Shown here one piece after another: positions 14,510 through 26,286 of a stretch of DNA of 64,000 nucleotides. A program made the translations under genes and the position numbers. Numbering within the stretch: position 1 is the first letter of the stretch; every line of letters starts with the position of its first letter. This DNA comes from Glebionis coronaria (Eukaryota > Streptophyta > Magnoliopsida > Asterales > Asteraceae). The stretch is from contig CM046876.1 in assembly GCA_025667525.1 (NCBI GenBank), positions 18,587,320 to 18,651,319 on the forward strand. The letters run 5' to 3'. Below the pieces are notes generated by a model. It saw only the letters and a program-made list of their open reading frames with translations. It did no database searches and had not been told where the DNA came from.

Positions 14510-14522
14510 GCTCCGATACCAA
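14510..14522 (-). other. Primer binding site of element A
   Basis: The minus strand reads TTGGTATCGGAGC two bases inside the LTR that starts TGTGAGACCC at 14525. It is one change from the tRNA-Met-type site TGGTATCAGAGC. Confidence 0.75.
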
Positions 14523-14524
14523 TC

Positions 14525-15219
14525 TGTGAGACCCTAGAAATCAGGCAAGGGAACACGTAGGCAGCATGGGGGTTCCACGTCATGGTACAAGAAACAATGA
14601 AATATAGTTAACACGAAATTTACGTAATAAAACATTTACATTACGTCATAAGAGATTAGAGTTTTTAAACGAAGGGTCCTAGAGTTATATAAGCGGATAA
14701 TCTACTATTTAAACTTGATTTTTTAACCTATAGTTACCAAAAATACAGGATAAACTTCTGACAACGTTTACCAAAACCAAGATTAAAATATAACACAGAA
14801 ATATCCAAGCTGCGAAAATATCATGCGGGCTCCCATCCAAGCAAAATTTAGAATTATAACTTGAGATTAAACATGTATAATGTCAACATAAAGTTGAGTG
14901 ATATTCATGGGTTTAGTAATAAGTTGTGGAACACAAGCATTCATTTGTAAAACAAGTAATAGGGAAAATGGTTATGTACATTAACCATTGTCCGAAACCA
15001 TTATTATTGGTATTTAGCTCATGACACCGAAGCTTAACAACATGTAAGTTCCCCTAGTGAGTATTCAGCCTAAATACTCATGTATAAACAAATATAATGC
15101 GTCAAAGTAATATGAGACGGGGATTCTCAAACCCGATGGATCCACCCACAACATTCGCGCTTAGCACAAAGTAATATGGGAAAATTAACAGTTGATGATC
15201 AAGAGGTGAAACTTAATGG
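14525..15219 (-). repeat. 5' LTR of element A, first part
   Basis: It begins TGTGAGACCC and aligns with 7274-7963. It stops where element B was inserted and resumes at 59665. The last bases before B read ACTTAATGG, where the intact copy at 7274-10160 reads ACTTAGTGG. Confidence 0.85.
15216..15219. other. Target-site duplication of element B, left copy
   Basis: The left flank reads ATGG and the right flank (59665-59668) reads GTGG. The uninterrupted LTR copy of A has GTGG at the matching place, so the left copy carries one later change. If B's outer A at 59664 is counted, the repeat would be AGTGG against AATGG, so the boundary is uncertain by one base. Confidence 0.7.
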
Positions 15220-16149
15220 TAGTTGTAAAATACGTCTTTTAGGAAAAAGAACGTAATTAGGGTAAGTACACAAATGGTTTAGGAAAACCTCAAGTTAATG
15301 ACCCAAAGTGGGGATCGTTCTCAAGGAGGCACGTGTGTTGTGTAGAGAGATGATTAATGGTTTGTGATTATATTATGAGAAATGAAAAGAAGAAAAGAGA
15401 TTAGAAGAGAATGACGGTTATGATTATGAATTAAACTAAGACGACTAGTCGTGCATGTAAAACCGTAAAAAGTGACAAAATTAAAAATTTAACCTAAAAA
15501 TTCCTAGAAAATTCCAATAAATCCTAAAACATGTAATTAGAGTTTAGAAAAAAATCAAAAATCACTCAAACCCTTTATTTAATTAAATAATAATTTTTTA
15601 ATGCTAATTAAAGCCCAAAAATCAATTTAATTAACAAAAAGCCCAAAATGAGATTTTTTCACTTGTAAACCTCTAAAATGACTTAACTAAATTTATAACT
15701 ATTTTTGAAAATTTTAAAATTAATTAAAACTATTTAAAAACAATTAAAAACTATTAAAACTTAAAATAATTCTAAAAATTAATCTAATGACAATAAAAAT
15801 ATTCTTAAAATTGTAAAATTCCTAAATTAATGTATTTGATCTAAATGAAAAACTTTGAAAAATCTAAATTTTAATTTTTAATAATAAAATAATAATAAAA
15901 ATCCAAAATTTATAAAAAAATTCTAAAAATTTGAAAACCTACTTATTTTAACCTAAATAATACAGAAATGAAGTTCAAATTACAAAATACCCCTATTGGG
16001 CCTTGAAATGGGCTAAAAGTCCAAACAGTTCCTTAATGGGCTTGAAATAGGCCCAATAAGAAAAAATGTTATCCAAATAAGCCCAAAATCTCCTATCTGA
16101 CTTAAAATTTGATTTTAAGAACAAAACTCTGAAGGCCCAAAAGGTGAAA

Positions 16150-16640
16150 ATGTGTTTAAGCTAGCTTATTTCAAAGCAGCTTATTCTTAATGGGCTTTTT
16201 GGTCCATTAAGCTATAAGTTGATTCCATAAGCTCAAATTTGACACACAAGCTTCTTTTGAGTTACTTAAGAGATCTATAAAAATAAAACTGGAAAAAGCA
16301 CAAGAAAAAAAGCCTAAAATAAGCTAAGACTCTCTTCACAAAAGGACAAAATCGTCGTTTTTGAATTCTAGACCACCTCAAGTGCTGATTCAATTTTCAA
16401 AAGCTTTTAAATGACTTAACTAAGCAAAAAAATCAAAAAGTTTTCAAATAAGCACAAGCAATAAGCCAAAATAAGCAGATAAGCACTTGTTTAAAAGTCA
16501 ACTTAATGAGTTTTCTAGTAAAAAGTCAAAGTCAAAGCCTAATAAGCTCCACATCAAATAAATGGGTCAAATGAGGAAGATCTATCACAAAAAATAAGTT
16601 GTTGCAAGTCTGGATAAGCCAAATTGGCTTATGAATAAGC
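16150..16640. repeat. AATAAGC/GCTTATT motif cluster in LTR B
   Basis: About twenty copies of AATAAGC, ATAAGC or their reverse complement are packed in roughly 490 bp, downstream of the TATA box in the minus-strand sense. The other LTR keeps the same cluster at about 32400-32910. Function unknown. Confidence 0.6.
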
Positions 16641-17525
16641 TGTTTGAAGATTTACACTAACAGGGGCTAGTTTTGGAGGTTGACTAGTGGGAACTTTTCC
16701 CCCTGCTTGACTTTCTTGACTTTTTGTCTTATATGACTTTTTTTGTGGATCCAAGTTACAAACAAGGCACCCTTGTAATCAGTGGATCACAAGGAGTCAA
16801 GAATAACAAAGAAATCACACTTCCAATCAGCCAAATGATACAGTTAATTCAATTAAGCACCAGATTAGACACAGACTTGAACAATAAGCAGTTTATACTC
16901 AATAAGAATTTTTAGCAAAAATGAGCCAGCCAAAGTTCACCAAATGCATACACAAGCTATAATTAATTCAGATGAACAAATCTAAACAAGTTTCATGCAC
17001 TGATTGAAAGTCTAGACCAAGATTCAAGCATACAAAAGTTACTGATGAACAAAGAACATGCAGTTTTGACAATTGATGATATACTTGACCACTCAGCCAA
17101 ATTCAAACACTTAAATCTTCTTAACAGGTTATGTTGGGTATGATTTATCACTTTTTATCCTAAGTCTAGGCCTAGAACTAGGTGTGCACCAAATCACATT
17201 CTAAAATATCAAAAAATCAAGATTTTATAAGCATATGATTGATTTATGTGTTCAAAAGCATACAACTTGCAGATTATCACTCTATTATACTTCTTAAACA
17301 AGAACTAGTACCATACAGTAGCAAACACTTAACCAATAACACAATAACTTTAATATGCAGTTGACCCAAACACCCCTTTTATATTTTCAAATCAAGATTT
17401 TCAAATCAAAAGTTGGATTCAGGTTAGCACATGCATACATAAGCATCAAAACATCAAACTTAAACAGAAACAACAAGATTTGGAGCCAAAGATAAACACA
17501 TACACAAGCAGAACTCAAATAACCA

Positions 17526-17740
17526 ACTGAGCTAGCTCAGTTGGCCACCAAGGGTAGCCTTGGGGAGGTATTCTTGGAGAGGTCTCAAGTTCGAGTCTCA
17601 CTAAGGACCTTCAGGGGCCCGAATTAAAAAGAAGCTAGAGTGGGGTTTATCCCCTAAGGAGAAGGTTTGAGGCTTGCATACTGTCCAATTAGATGTCACT
17701 ATAAGCTCGAATCACTAACTACTAACTCGTCGTTCAAAAA
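17526..17740 (+). mobile_element. tRNA-derived SINE
   Basis: The roughly 215-bp insert opens with a tRNA-like head. An RNA polymerase III A box, TAGCTCAGTTGG, lies at 17533-17544 and a B box, GTTCGAGTC, at 17589-17597. It ends in a run of A. The sister LTR of element B at 33771-33800 lacks it and reads straight through GAACTCAAATATCACAAATA, so the empty site is preserved. The flanks carry an imperfect duplication (AAATAACCA at 17517, AAATATAACA at 17741). The insertion happened after B had integrated. The tail shows it is not a functional tRNA gene. SINEs of this type are copied by LINE enzymes; none is present here. Confidence 0.9.
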
Positions 17741-18288
17741 AAATATAACAAATATCCAATTTTTTGACAGATTTTGAGATTAAGGGTTCAAACCTCATGG
17801 ATGTACATCCACACCCACGTATGTTTAAGGTGATGTGCCTAGAAAAATAAGGCACAAGCTTCCAATATTAGGCTGCTAAGATAGAACAAGGTTAGAAGCA
17901 AAAAATATATAACAAAAAGGTGACAAAACTTGATTGATGCAACTCTTGTACCCCACTCTTTGATTATCCCCAAGTTATAAGCCTCACAACTCCTTGATAA
18001 CTCTTCATCAGGGTGCTATGATCCACTTATAGCCCAAAAATTCCAAAGGTGTACCAAGAACTTAGCAAAATATCAATATTTAGGAAAATATGCAAATCCT
18101 TGCAAACTCCTTGAAAACACGTTTTAAGATTCAAGATTAGTTAACATTAAACAATAAAAAGCAGATATAAAGATTGGCACTTGGGTTTTCTTCACAAATT
18201 CAAACACTTCTCATTAATCAAGAGCAAGGATTTACAGGAAAGTGAACAAAGGAAAAATCAAGAGCGGCTGTGCAAATGAGACCCTATG

Positions 18289-18300
18289 GCTTTATATAGA
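18289..18300 (-). promoter_or_regulatory. TATA box of LTR B
   Basis: The minus strand reads TCTATATAAAGCC. The same box is kept in the other LTR at 34326-34339. It is the likely core promoter for B's genomic transcript, acting from the copy next to the primer binding site. Confidence 0.55.
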
Positions 18301-19496
18301 GCCTTACATGTGAACTAGGAACAGATAAAAACACTAAACCCTAATGCTTGAAGTCCCAAAAATGCCCTTGTGGAGTTTGTATATCTTGGAATCATGTGAC
18401 GGATTCTTGGCTGTTTGTGGAGCCGGCAAGGTGGAAATTACATCCAAATGCTTCAAATAAGCTTAGAAGTAAGCTTGGATATTGGACGTTGGATGTTGGT
18501 AGGGTTTTTGGCATCTTCTTCAAAGGGTGGGACAAAGGGTTTATCATGTGACAATGGGGTGATGTGGCAAGGGTTTTGAGAGTTGGGTTATGATTAGGAC
18601 TACCCTAATCACTAATATGGAGAATATGGAGGTTTAATTATTGTTTAAACAAGAATACCCAATTGTGTTCATACGTTAAACAGTGCATGGTTTGGTTTGT
18701 TTTTGCGTTTAAACATGGAGTTAAGCGCCAAAATTAAATAATTTGTTATGATTAGTTTAATAAGCTGAGTGGATTTGTGAGGTGGCAAGGAAGTGAGCTC
18801 CCATTGGCTGAAAGGTGTGAGTGGGATAGGTGTCAAGGCATAGTTGGTCTAGGTATCTTTCATTGTCTGCCATATTCAGCCCCTTGTCTTCCTTTCTCTT
18901 TTCACATGAAGTTTATTAAGCCAAAACCGGATTTCCTTCTTTATCAAAGTTCTCTTTTTCACACTTTTGCCCCAAATACTTTTCCAAAGTATTTTCAGGG
19001 GTAATTCTTGCCATTTGTTGATTCTTGAGGGGCTATTTTGGCATTTTCTTCATAGATAATGGTCTTGACTTGTATAATTGACTTTTTGGAGGACTAATAT
19101 TGACAAGTCATGATTTATGAGGGACTATTTTTGCCAATTCTTCAAAGTAGAGGGTCCTTTTTGCAATTTGACAAACTTTAAGGACCAAGCTTGTAATTAT
19201 GAATATACAAGGGTTTAAAGTGTCAATTCTTCAATATTAGAGGACCCTTCTTGCATAATCATCAAATCTTCAAGGGTTTTTCTTGGAAAATCTTTATTAG
19301 GGCTTGGTTCATTGTGCGGCTTCGTTTCCCGTGTTCGTTTTTGCATGTTTCTTGTGATCTTTTGTTATTTTCTCAATATCCGTACCTAAAATTCACAAGT
19401 AACAAACACAAGCATATATTTGGCATTTTTGATGATATTTAATGCATTTAAAGCCCGTTTTGGACGATGAGACTATGTATAAAAGCAGTCTCATCA

Positions 19497-19509
19497 CTCC
19501 CCCATACTA
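19497..19509 (-). other. Polypurine tract of element B
   Basis: The minus strand reads AGTATGGGGGAG directly before the LTR start TGATGAG. A similar CCCCCATACTA tract recurs at 20908-20918 and a shorter one near 21214, so B may carry more than one purine tract downstream of pol. Confidence 0.8.
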
Positions 19510-21272
19510 AACCATAATCGTGCCCTCACGCAATGCTAGAATAAAGTATCGTAGCACCTCTAAAATTCATTTTTATTCACTTTTATTGAATGATAAACTA
19601 GCTACACTACTACTATTACTTCTACTTGCGTATTACACATAATGTATGATTTTCATTGCAAAATGAGACGTTTAGGTTCATAGAATAAGAACACGTGAAT
19701 GCTTCGTTAGAAATAATTTCATCGTCCTCGATTTTCACCCCAATTCCATGCTAAGCGTGCAACGAGATCATTGTCATTATAAGTTGGTAATGCTAACACT
19801 ACTCATATGCCCTAATCACGTACTTATCCTCCCATTTTCCTAAGTTGTACCTCTTATATTTTATTTTGTCTTGAATGTTTCACGAGCATACATTGTTTGA
19901 CTTAGGCGATGATAGAGATTTAGGTCTAAAAATAGAGTCCTAACGGTGTAACCAAGACCATCGAATTAATAACCCCTCCTAATAGACAACGATGTCAAAA
20001 AAATAAGTCAACAAGAAGGATCGATAAACACGGTTTTATAACGGTTTTGAACATGAGACTTATTACCACGACTTTTATACGCCCCCTAACGGAAGGGCCT
20101 TATTATCATAGGTTTACCTCCATCTTTTATTAAACTTCTCCATGAAGCTTTTATTATGACTTCGGTCTTGCCTTGCCTTTTATTTAACCTCGCCATGAGG
20201 TGTTTATTGTGGCCAAAGACGAATATCCTCACTCTAAAAGCGAATTTTGGATCTTTAAAGCTTCAAAGATTAAGGCTTGTTTCACTTTCAATTTTGCATA
20301 GATTTTTCGGCCTTGTGAGCTTCAAATTGTTTGCTTGATTTAGGTGAGCACTTGAAATCTTATTATTGGGTGAAGCTTTCGATTATTCGGGTTGCCAATA
20401 CTTCAAAACCGTGACACTTGCGATACCTTAATGTCTTACCAATTTAATTACATGGAAGCTACTAGAAAAGACTAGAAACCAACAATCAAGACTAAACCGC
20501 TAAGTCAATATTTATTAAATAAAAAATATTTACAAGCGAAGGGAGAATAAGCAAACAACGAGAACACATGAGTTTATGAAGAATACGAATATTCTACGTT
20601 TAGCATAGTAACTTATAATTAACTCTATCATTTCTCGTCCTCATTTAAGAGACTTAGCCTAATATAAAGTTAAGGAATCGAAGCTAAGTGCTCAAGACGC
20701 ACGGTCGAGTCAAAAATTACTCTTATTCTCGCCATCGGAAAATCTACAAAACGATAAACAAAAAGATAAACTGTGGAAAGCGATAAACAAAAAGATAAAC
20801 TTTGGAAAGCGTGAAGGTTTGGCAAGGAAAGTATCTATTCACCCCCTATACTAAAGTTAAACATTGTCCTCAATGTTTCGAGTCTAGGGGAGCAAACACC
20901 CCCATACTAGAGGCGTAGTCGAATGCATAATCTAGCATGTAAAAGGGTGTAACCGTTAAATTTAAAGCCGTTTATAAAGTGTGCTAAAAAACTAAGGTTA
21001 GAACATCAAAGGATATATCATGGATATTGAGAATTCTTCAAGCAAATGATCGAGTGCTCCCATAAAACAAACACGAGAGGCTCCAATCGTGAAGATAATG
21101 ATCATCTAAAATCCACAATTCACAAACAACCACAAAACAAAGGTTGGAAGGGCACAAATCCCCACACGTTACTACATTAGAAAGCGATAATATGTACATA
21201 GGATAATCATGGGACTCCCCCACGAGGCACCTCTTTTTTTATTACCGAGTCATGAGCTCGACTCGATCCCCA
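19510..21272 (-). other. Non-coding region between pol and 3' LTR of B
   Basis: About 1.75 kb follow the integrase stop. Some Athila elements have an envelope-like ORF here, but I see no open frame longer than about 60 codons and no membrane-type protein. Two extra purine tracts near 20908 and 21214 are the only landmarks. Confidence 0.6.
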
Positions 21273-22664
21273 CTAATTATCATTGGGGAAGGTGATTTGG
21301 TCGAGGTAGTTCAAGGATGGAACTTCCCCGCCAAAGTAGTGCTTCAAACTATGTCCATTCACCTTGAAATTGGGGCCATCATTTTGATCTAGCTCGATGG
21401 TCCCATATGGAAAAACTTGAGTCACGGTGAATGGACCGGAACAACGGGATTTCAACTTACCGGAAAATATTTTCAAATGAGAGTTAAAAAGCAACACTTG
21501 ATCTCCAATGTTAAAAACCCGGTTTTTAATTTTTGAATCATGAAACTTTTTAGTCTTTTCTTTGTAAATCAATGAATTTTCATAAGCAATGTCTCTCAAT
21601 TCATCCAATTCATTAAGTTGCATTTTCTGGTGTTTTCCCGCGGTCTCCATATCATCATTACAATGATTAAGGGCCCAATAAGCTTTGTGTTCAAGTTCAA
21701 TTGGCAAGTGACAATTCTTCCCATACACAAGCTTATAAGGAGTGCACCCGATGGGCGTCTTATGAGCGGTCCTAAAGGCCCATAAAGCATCGTCCAACTT
21801 ATCCGACCAAGATTGTCGGTTTTCTCTAGTAGATCTCTCCAAGATCCTCTTCAAAGCTCGGTTTGAAACCTCGACTTGCCCACTCGTTTGTAGGTGATAA
21901 GCCGTAGAAAGACGATGTGTAACCCTATATTTCCTTAGGACCCTTTCGAATTGGTCGTTACAAAAATGGGTTCCACGATCGCTTATGATCGCACGAGGGG
22001 TTACAAACCGAGAAAACAAGCTTTTCAAAAACTTGACTACCACACGAGCATCGTTCGTGGGAAAAGCATTAGCTTCCACCCACTTAGATAGGTAGTCAAC
22101 GGCGACAAGGATGTACTTATTACCACGAGATGATGGGAACGGCCCCATAAAGTCAATGCCCCAAACGTCAAAGATCTCGCACACTTGGATGATATTTTGT
22201 GGCATTTCATCATTTTGTGAGGCTTTTCCTTGTCGTTGGCATAAGTCGCATGACTTCACAAGTGCATGTGCATCTCGGTAAATAGTAGGCCAAAAGAAAC
22301 CGGCATCAAAAACCTTCTTAGCCGTGAGATTAGCACCGTGGTGACCACCCGTGGGTCCCTCGTGACAAGCTCTAAGGATGCTAGAAGCTTCGGTACCAAA
22401 GACACAACGTCGAATGATTTGATCCGCACAAGTTCGAAACAAGTAAGGTTCGTTCCAAAAAGAGAACTTGTCGTCACGAAAGAATTTTCGTTTTTCTTGA
22501 GTCGTCATACCCTTGATGATGAAGTTCCCTGCATGGTAATTTGCGATGTCCGCAAACCATGGGGTAGAAGAATCAAGCTCAGAATTCACTACACCAAGTG
22601 TCTCGAGCGGAAATGTTTCGGTGATTTCCTTGGCCTCGTAAACACTTTGGTGAGGATCTTCCAA
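21273..22664 (-). pseudogene. Element B integrase
   Basis: This 463-codon frame is the integrase end of an Athila-type pol. The zinc-binding HHCC region uses H101, H108/H109, C139 and C142. The catalytic triad is D171 (in WGIDFMGPF), D229 (in IISDRGTHF) and E265 (in GQVEVSN), with 35 residues between the second D and the E as in active integrases. A basic C-terminal domain follows. Integrase joins cDNA ends to chromosomal DNA in the nucleus. The first 30 or so residues overlap the end of the RT/RNaseH frame in another phase, so a frameshift separates this piece from the rest of pol. The domain is complete, but the polyprotein is broken. Confidence 0.93.
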
Positions 22665-23637
22665 ACGAGAAAGGTGATCGGCCCGCTAGATTCTCGGCTC
22701 CTTTTTTGTCAACGATTTTGTGATCAAATTCTTGAAGGAGAAGAATCCAACGAAGTAATCTTGGCTTTGCATCTTGTTTAGCCATAAGATACTTGATAGC
22801 CGAATGATCCGTATACACTATCCATTTAGTCAAGACGAGATAAGGTCGAAATTTCTCAAATGCATACACCACGGCAAGGAATTCCTTCTCCGTTGTAGTG
22901 TATTTTAGTTGAGCCTCGGTCATCGTTTTGCTAGCATAGTGAATGGGCAAGAAGTGTTTTTCATGACGTTGCCCCAAAACGGCCCCAATAGCGTAGTCAC
23001 TAGCATCACACATGAGCTCAAAGGGGAGGTTCCAATTGGGAGCAACAAGAATGGGAGCTTCGGTAAGTTTTCTCTTAAGGATTTCAAAGGCGCATACACA
23101 ATATTCGTCAAAGACAAAACGTGCATCTTTTTCGAGGAGATGTGTAATAGGTCGAGAAATCTTTGAAAAATCCTTGATGAATCGACGATTAAAGCCCGCG
23201 TGGCCTAGGAAACTCCTAACTCCCTTAACGGTTTTGGGATTAGGTAATTTGGCGATGACGTCTACCTTAGCTTGATCTACCTCAATCCCCGCTTTCGAAA
23301 CCTTGTGCCCTAAGACGATTCCACTTTTAACCATAAAATGACATTTTTTCCAATTAAGCACAAGGTTGGTTTCCTCACAACGCTTCAACATTATCTCAAG
23401 ATTCGACAAACACGAAGTAAACGAACTACTAAACACGGAAAATTCATCCATGAAGACTTCTATCGTCTTCTCGATCATATCATGAAAAATAGCCATGATG
23501 CACCTTTGAAAGGTTCCCGGTGCATTGCAAAGTCCGAATGGCATTCTATGATAGGCAAACGTCATATGGACACGTAAACGTAGTTTTTTCTTGATCACGA
23601 GGATTGATGGGAATTTGGAAGTAACCGGAAAAACCAT
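22579..23637 (-). pseudogene. Element B reverse transcriptase and RNaseH
   Basis: The 352-codon frame holds the second half of RT ([15 protein letters not shown], then the active-site strand) and RNaseH with '[17 protein letters not shown]' and the later '[10 protein letters not shown]'. RT copies genomic RNA to cDNA, and RNaseH removes the RNA. The RT active site should read F-M-D-D. Here it is F-M-D-E, because the codon at 23443-23445 is GAA, which is expected to abolish or strongly reduce polymerisation. Upstream, the frame overlaps the N-terminal RT piece in another phase. Downstream, it overlaps the integrase piece. The copy is therefore dead by both frameshift and active-site change. 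Confidence 0.93.
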
Positions 23638-23941
23638 CTAAAAAGCAATAGAAATCGTTTCCCGCAAGACGCTCTAACATTTGGTCCATGAAGGGCAAGG
23701 GAAAATGGTCTTTTCGAGTGGCGTCATTCAACTTACGATAGTCAATGCACACTCTCCATCTGGTCACGAGTCTAGTTGGAATTAACTCGTTGGCATCGTT
23801 TGGCACAACGGTCATTCCTCCCTTTTTATGGATACAATGAATAGGACTCACCCAAGGGCTATCGGAAATAGGGTAATTCATTCCCGCGTCAAGGAGTTTT
23901 AGGACTTCCTTTTTGATGACGTCATGAATTTTGGGGTTCAC
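23546..23941 (-). pseudogene. Element B reverse transcriptase, N-terminal part
   Basis: The 131-codon frame has the entry of a gypsy RT: 'VLKLLDAGMNYPISDSPWV', then 'VCIDYRKLNDATRKDHFPLP' and '[16 protein letters not shown]'. The last of these carries the first catalytic aspartate (FLDG). It runs into the next frame at about 23560, where a one- or two-base indel shifts the phase. It is cut off from the upstream piece by a stop near 23942. Confidence 0.92.
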
Positions 23942-23974
23942 CCTCCTTTGACATTGGATTGCGGGTTTGTAATC

Positions 23975-24181
23975 CTACTCCATTAAGATTTTGTGGGTAA
24001 AAAATTTGGGATCAATCCCCTTAATGTCGGATAACTTCCACGCAATTGCCCCTTTGTGATCCTTTAGAACATCGACAAGTTCGGTTTTTTCATCATACGA
24101 AAGATCTTTCGCAATTATAACCGGAAAATTGCCGTCCTCCTCCAAAAATACATATTCAAGGTGAGGAGGTAAATCTTTCAA
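23975..24181 (-). pseudogene. Element B pol fragment before RT
   Basis: The 68-codon frame includes 'PPHLEYVFLEEDGNFPVIIA' and 'KGAIAWKLSDIKGIDPKFFT', the conserved connector between protease and RT in Athila-type pol. Stops isolate it from both neighbours (24182-24279 and 23942-23974). It has no catalytic residues of its own. Confidence 0.88.
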
Positions 24182-24279
24182 CTCGAGGATAGGTGTTCCT
24201 CAATTAAAGATTTGGGCTCGATACTCATAACCTCCTTGGGTGGAGGAAATGGGAAATCGTTAAGAAAATCCATGATAAT

Positions 24280-25932
24280 CTAGAAGTCCTCATCATTGTC
24301 TAGGTCTTCGTCACAAGTGCGTGGAATATCAGATTCTTCCAACATAAAACCACCACCTTCAAATGGAGTGAAGGTTGGTGTCGAGTTATCAAGGATGGGA
24401 TCTAACATAGTGGGATTGCCACTATTTTCATCATCACCAAAACCTAAAACTTCTTGTGAAAATTCCTCGCAAACAACGTCAATCATATCAACGAGGTTTA
24501 CGGTTACAACGGAATAAACGTGAGAAATTGGTAAATTTTTAGTTGCATTTATAACAAGTTCCTCATCGTTGAAACGTAAGGTGATCTTTCTAGCATGCAC
24601 ATCTATTAAAGCCATATACGTATCTAAAAACGAACGACCTAAAATGAGAGGAACTTGAGGATCCGTGGGAATATCGACAATGATAAAGTCTACCGGATAA
24701 TAGAACTTTCCCATTTTCACAAAAACTACTTCCGCCAATCCACATGCGAGAATCGTGGAATGATCGGCCAACTCGATAGACATTAGTAAAGGAGTAAGAC
24801 TAGGAAGATTGAGCGACTTGAAGATTGCAAGTGGCATCAAGTTAATACTAGCACCAAGATCGGCCAAGGCATAGCATTCTTCCATATCTTGGATTGCACA
24901 AGGAATCAAGAATTTATCGGGATCACCGACTTTTTGAGGTATGCGGTTAAGATAAACCAATGAACAACTAGACAATTGTTGCAATTTCTCCTTGTTGTTC
25001 AACATACTCTTAAAGTTAGCGGCAAATCGAGGCATCATGACCAAAGCATCGGAAAAACTCACATTAAAATTAACGTCACAAAACATTTTCATAAAAAGCT
25101 CAAATTGATAATTATCGCGCTCTTGACGTTTCTCCTTTCTAAGTCTTGATGGATAGGGCAAAGGTGGTGTGGGTTGAGGCATAGGCATAGCCTTTGGAAT
25201 CTCGGGTTCCAAATGTGGTAATGGGTCAACCATAGGTGTGGCATGAGCGGTACTTCGTGGGATTGGGACATGCTCCTTTTCGACCACCACCTCGGGTTCT
25301 TCCTCAATTGCATCCTCCGTAGGAGTAATTGATTGAGGAGTCGGTTCCATAAGTGTCTTACCACTACGTGTGGTAATCACTTTCATCTCTCCCTTAGGGT
25401 TCGATATGGTGTTGCTAGGAAGACTACTCGAAGACGGTTTGCACATTATAGCCTCAAACATAGATGAAATTTTATCCTCAAACATGGATTGCCTCTTCTC
25501 GGCCTTAATCATCTCTTGTTTTATTTCATGTTGCCATTGTTCCGTTTTTTGTTGGTTTTGTTGTAACCTAGTTACATTCCCTTCCATTTTGTTTGTATGG
25601 ATTTTAAGCTCATTTGCTAACTCGTTTTTCAACTCCTTTTTCAAGTCATTCTTAAACTCGGATCTTTGGCTAATGATTTCTCTTTGAATGTTGTCAAACC
25701 TAGCATCGTTTCCATTAGTGTATTCAACAAATTCATTTGGAAGATCTTTCAAAGTTTGCAAATCCTTGTTGTTGTTTTGAAAATCATTGTTTTCATTTTT
25801 GTTTGAAACTTTATTGTTATTAGCCCCTTGATTCCCATAGTTGTTTCCTTTGTAATTGTTTTTGAAACCAACTTGATTGTTTCGATAGTTGTTGTTAGCA
25901 TTTTGATTGAGAGCGAAACCCGGTGGAGTCAA
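24280..25932 (-). pseudogene. Element B gag C-terminus and aspartic protease
   Basis: This 550-codon frame starts with an asparagine-rich region and then a coiled-coil-like stretch rich in K, E and Q (about residues 70-165). A proline-rich linker follows, and then the retropepsin domain with the active-site motif ADLGASINLMPL at about residues 355-370. The protease cuts the gag-pol polyprotein. The N-rich start suggests the true gag continues upstream through 26017-26280, where the frame breaks just after the first half of a zinc knuckle. The C-terminal acidic tail leads toward the RT connector. Confidence 0.9.
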
Positions 25933-26016
25933 TTGACTAGAGAGGGTAACTTGACCGTTTTGGTTTTAAGTTCCCGTGGCCGCGTAGGCACTCGAAGTGT
26001 TACCACCGTTGGTAAT

Positions 26017-26280
26017 TCACTCGGAGAAATCATGACCTCCACCACAATACATACATGAAACCTCAACCGCTTTAGCCGTAGCGGGAGCACTTTGTTCTCC
26101 AACTTTGAATTCAGTTAAAAGACCTTTAAGCTTATCAAAGATTTTGTTTTCCAAGTTCGCCTCAATTTGGCAAGCATCGATGGTATTGGAAAAGGAAGGT
26201 GAAGCCGAAGATGAAGCCTTACGAACACTCGATGTGTTACGAGGACTATACACCTTAGATCTATTCTTAATTATCAACAA
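26017..26280 (-). pseudogene. Element B gag fragment with partial zinc knuckle
   Basis: The 87-codon frame continues Athila-type gag ('IIKNRSKVYSPRN') and ends in CMYCGGGHDFSE, the first part of a CCHC zinc knuckle. The frame is lost before the last cysteine. In the family this knuckle binds the RNA genome during particle assembly. Confidence 0.88.
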
Positions 26281-26286
26281 CGCTTC

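Larger units (their letters stand above)
15220..19496 (-). repeat. 3' LTR of element B
   Basis: This 4.28-kb LTR includes a SINE of about 215 bp. It aligns with 31495-34737 plus 58868-59664. On the minus strand it begins TGATGAGACTG and ends ACAACTA. In the first 265 bases I count about 9 differences (3-4%). It contains no coding that I recognise. The 75-codon ORF at 18777-19004 recurs in the other LTR (58946-59173) only because the LTR is duplicated. A minus-strand TATA box lies at 18289-18300. Confidence 0.93.

Noticed and set aside
17526..17600. Functional tRNA gene
   Set aside because: Only the A and B boxes are tRNA-like. The sequence runs on into a SINE body with an A tail and is absent from the sister LTR.
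18777..19004. 75-codon ORF also present at 58946-59173, looking conserved
   Set aside because: The two copies are the two LTRs of one element, so the likeness reflects duplication at insertion and not selection on a protein.
22266..22781. 171-codon plus-strand ORF
   Set aside because: It is antisense to the integrase and RNaseH coding of element B and has no recognisable domain.
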